From UBA7396 sp034676185 (GTDB lineage Bacteria > Patescibacteriota > Gracilibacteria > BD1-5 > UBA6164): DNA of 54,286 nt. The position numbers were made by a program, and so were the translations under genes. The notes beneath the pieces were generated by a model. It saw nothing but the letters and a program-made list of their open reading frames with translations, had not been told where the DNA came from and ran no database searches. This document shows, one piece after another, positions 53,194-54,286 of the stretch. Numbering within the stretch: position 1 is the stretch's first letter; every line of letters starts with the position of its first letter. The stretch is taken from assembly GCA_034676185.1 (NCBI GenBank), contig JAUCCN010000009.1, forward strand, positions 1 through 54,286, in the 5' to 3' direction.

Positions 53194-54204
53194 ATGTGAA
53201 TTCAATCAAGTAAAGCAAAATCTCCTGAAAGAATCGTAGAAACTACTCATAAAGATATTGATGTAAGTGAAAATTCTCTCAGACCAAAAACACTACAAGA
53301 TTATGTCGGACAAGATCAAATAAAAAAACATCTCTGAGTTTCAATTGCTTCAGCAAGACTCAGAAATGCCAGTTTAGAACATATTCTTTTTTATGGTCCT
53401 CCAGGTCTTGGAAAAACAACTCTTTCAAATATTATTGCTTTTGAAATGTGATGAAATTTAAAAGTAACTTCTGGACCAGCCATTGAAAAACAAGCTGATC
53501 TTGTGAGTATTTTATCAAATATTGAAGCCTGAGATATTCTTTTTATTGATGAAATTCATCGTTTAAGACCACAAATTGAAGAAATTCTTTATACTGCTAT
53601 GGAGGATTTTGTAATTGATATAATGGTTGGAAAATGAACTGGAGCACAAAGTGTAAGAATGCCTGTTGCAAACTTTACACTTGTTTGAGCGACAACAAAA
53701 CTTTCTGCGCTTTCTAATCCATTGAGAGATAGATTTGGAAATGTTTTAAAACTTGATTTTTATTCTGGAAACGATTTGGAAAAAATCATTGTAAAAAATG
53801 CTTTTTTACTTGATTTAGAAATAGAAAAAGATTTGGTATGAGCTATTGCAAACAGAAGTAGATGAACACCAAGAATCTCAAATAGAATCTTAAAAATTAT
53901 GAGAGATTATAAAATAATTGGAAAAGATATTAATAATACAAAAGTATTTAAAGAAATTTTTTCTGATTTAGGAATTGATGATTTGGGTCTTGATTATTTA
54001 GATAAAAAATACTTGCAAACTATTCATGAAAAATTTTCTTGTGGTCCTGTTTGACTTGGAACTCTTGCATCAAGTATTTGAGAAGAGGAAGCCACTTTAG
54101 AAGATGTTGTAGAACCGTATTTACTTCAAATTTGATTTTTAGAAAAATCTTCTCGTGGAAGAAAAATAACTGATAGTGCAATTTTGCATTTGAGTTGAAA
54201 ATAA
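53194..54204 (+). CDS. ruvB: Holliday junction branch-migration ATPase RuvB
   Basis: 336 residues, normal length. Motifs: LRPKTLQDYVGQDQIKKHL, Walker A YGPPGLGKTTLS, Walker B ILFIDEIHRL, sensor 1 FTLVGATTK, arginine finger LSNPLRDRFG and the C-terminal winged helix ending RGRKITDSAILHL. RuvB drives branch migration with RuvA, which is not in this window. The GLGKTT loop uses GGT and GGA, with TGA in VGATTK. ATG followed by a TGA (Gly) as the second codon. Confidence 0.97.
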
Positions 54205-54232
54205 TTTTTTATATTTTTATTGCTTCTTTGTT

Positions 54233-54286
54233 ATGTCCATTTGGCAAACACATTCTTGGAAAAATCTCATTTTAGCTTCAAATCAA
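54233..54286 (+). CDS. Start of an unknown gene, possibly FemAB-like (5' part only)
   Basis: Eighteen codons, MSIWQTHSWKNLILASNQ, run to the end of the window. The beginning resembles FemAB/peptidoglycan-bridge aminoacyltransferases (SIWQT-x-x-W), but too little is visible to be sure. It lies 28 bp after ruvB on the same strand, so it may be in the same operon. Confidence 0.35.
   Translation, partial: MSIWQTHSWKNLILASNQ

Noticed and set aside
1..54286. UGA as tryptophan (code 4) or selenocysteine
   Set aside because: TGA positions align with Gly in P-loops, Fic, L11 and PP-loops; TGG is used separately for Trp; and TGA is far too frequent for selenocysteine.
1..54286. CRISPR array or cas genes
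   Set aside because: No regularly spaced direct repeats and no Cas-like product seen; the only repeats are the palindromic pair, the att core and the iteron-like pair.

Overview
The window comes from an AT-rich (roughly three quarters A+T) bacterium that reads UGA as glycine, as Absconditabacteria (SR1) and Gracilibacteria do (genetic code 25). In nearly every gene, in-frame TGA falls where the protein family requires glycine: P-loops, SGGKDS and SGGVDS PP-loops, the SDR TGxxxGIG motif, the Fic HPFxDGNGR motif and ribosomal protein L11. Genes end only in TAA or TAG. All coding coordinates below are given with TGA read as Gly; under the standard code most of these genes look like short fragments. 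I cannot decide between the two phyla from this sequence.

Layout. 1-11,604 is chromosomal: a large surface protein running off the left edge, KsgA, secreted and small proteins, Hsp20, the type IV pilus platform protein PilC, an RluA-type pseudouridine synthase, an SDR, a chorismate mutase/GNAT/Nudix cluster flanked by two paralogous genes, an ABC-transporter remnant, and a zinc-ribbon gene that uses no UGA.

11,805-23,542 is an integrated mobile element of about 11.7 kb inserted at the 3' end of a tRNA-Glu(CUC) gene. A 12-bp direct repeat (TTTGGTACTCCT) marks both ends. It carries a large serine recombinase, a P-loop replication-type ATPase, an ArdC-like metalloprotease protein, a possible recombination protein, a J-domain/TPR membrane protein, and a compact operon of PDZ lipoprotein, Fic protein, HEPN-like helical protein and membrane-anchored HNH-like protein. 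The recombinase reading frame crosses the attachment site, so its C-terminus is rewritten by integration. The original C-terminal coding tail lies at the other end of the element, followed by a terminator.

23,649-54,286 is again chromosomal: L11, a TtcA-type PP-loop enzyme, RlmH, ProRS, ComM, a 2,349-residue SLH/alpha-2-macroglobulin protein that seems to lack the thioester, a Gmad2 lipoprotein, a spore-photoproduct-lyase-like radical SAM protein, an IscA-like protein, a PGRP amidase, an IPT/TIG surface protein, MnmA, a pilin fused to a LamG-like lectin domain, LeuRS, a VirB2/TrbC-like small membrane protein, an O-methyltransferase and RuvB. The coding content favours translation, RNA modification, cell-surface proteins and pili, consistent with a host-dependent small-genome bacterium.

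The most interesting signals are: (a) an attachment site inside the integrase gene; (b) a Fic/HEPN/HNH/PDZ-lipoprotein module whose active-site glycines are UGA codons; and (c) two distant copies (14.65 kb and 47.45 kb) of a nested palindromic element with three mutually complementary segments that differ by compensatory changes.
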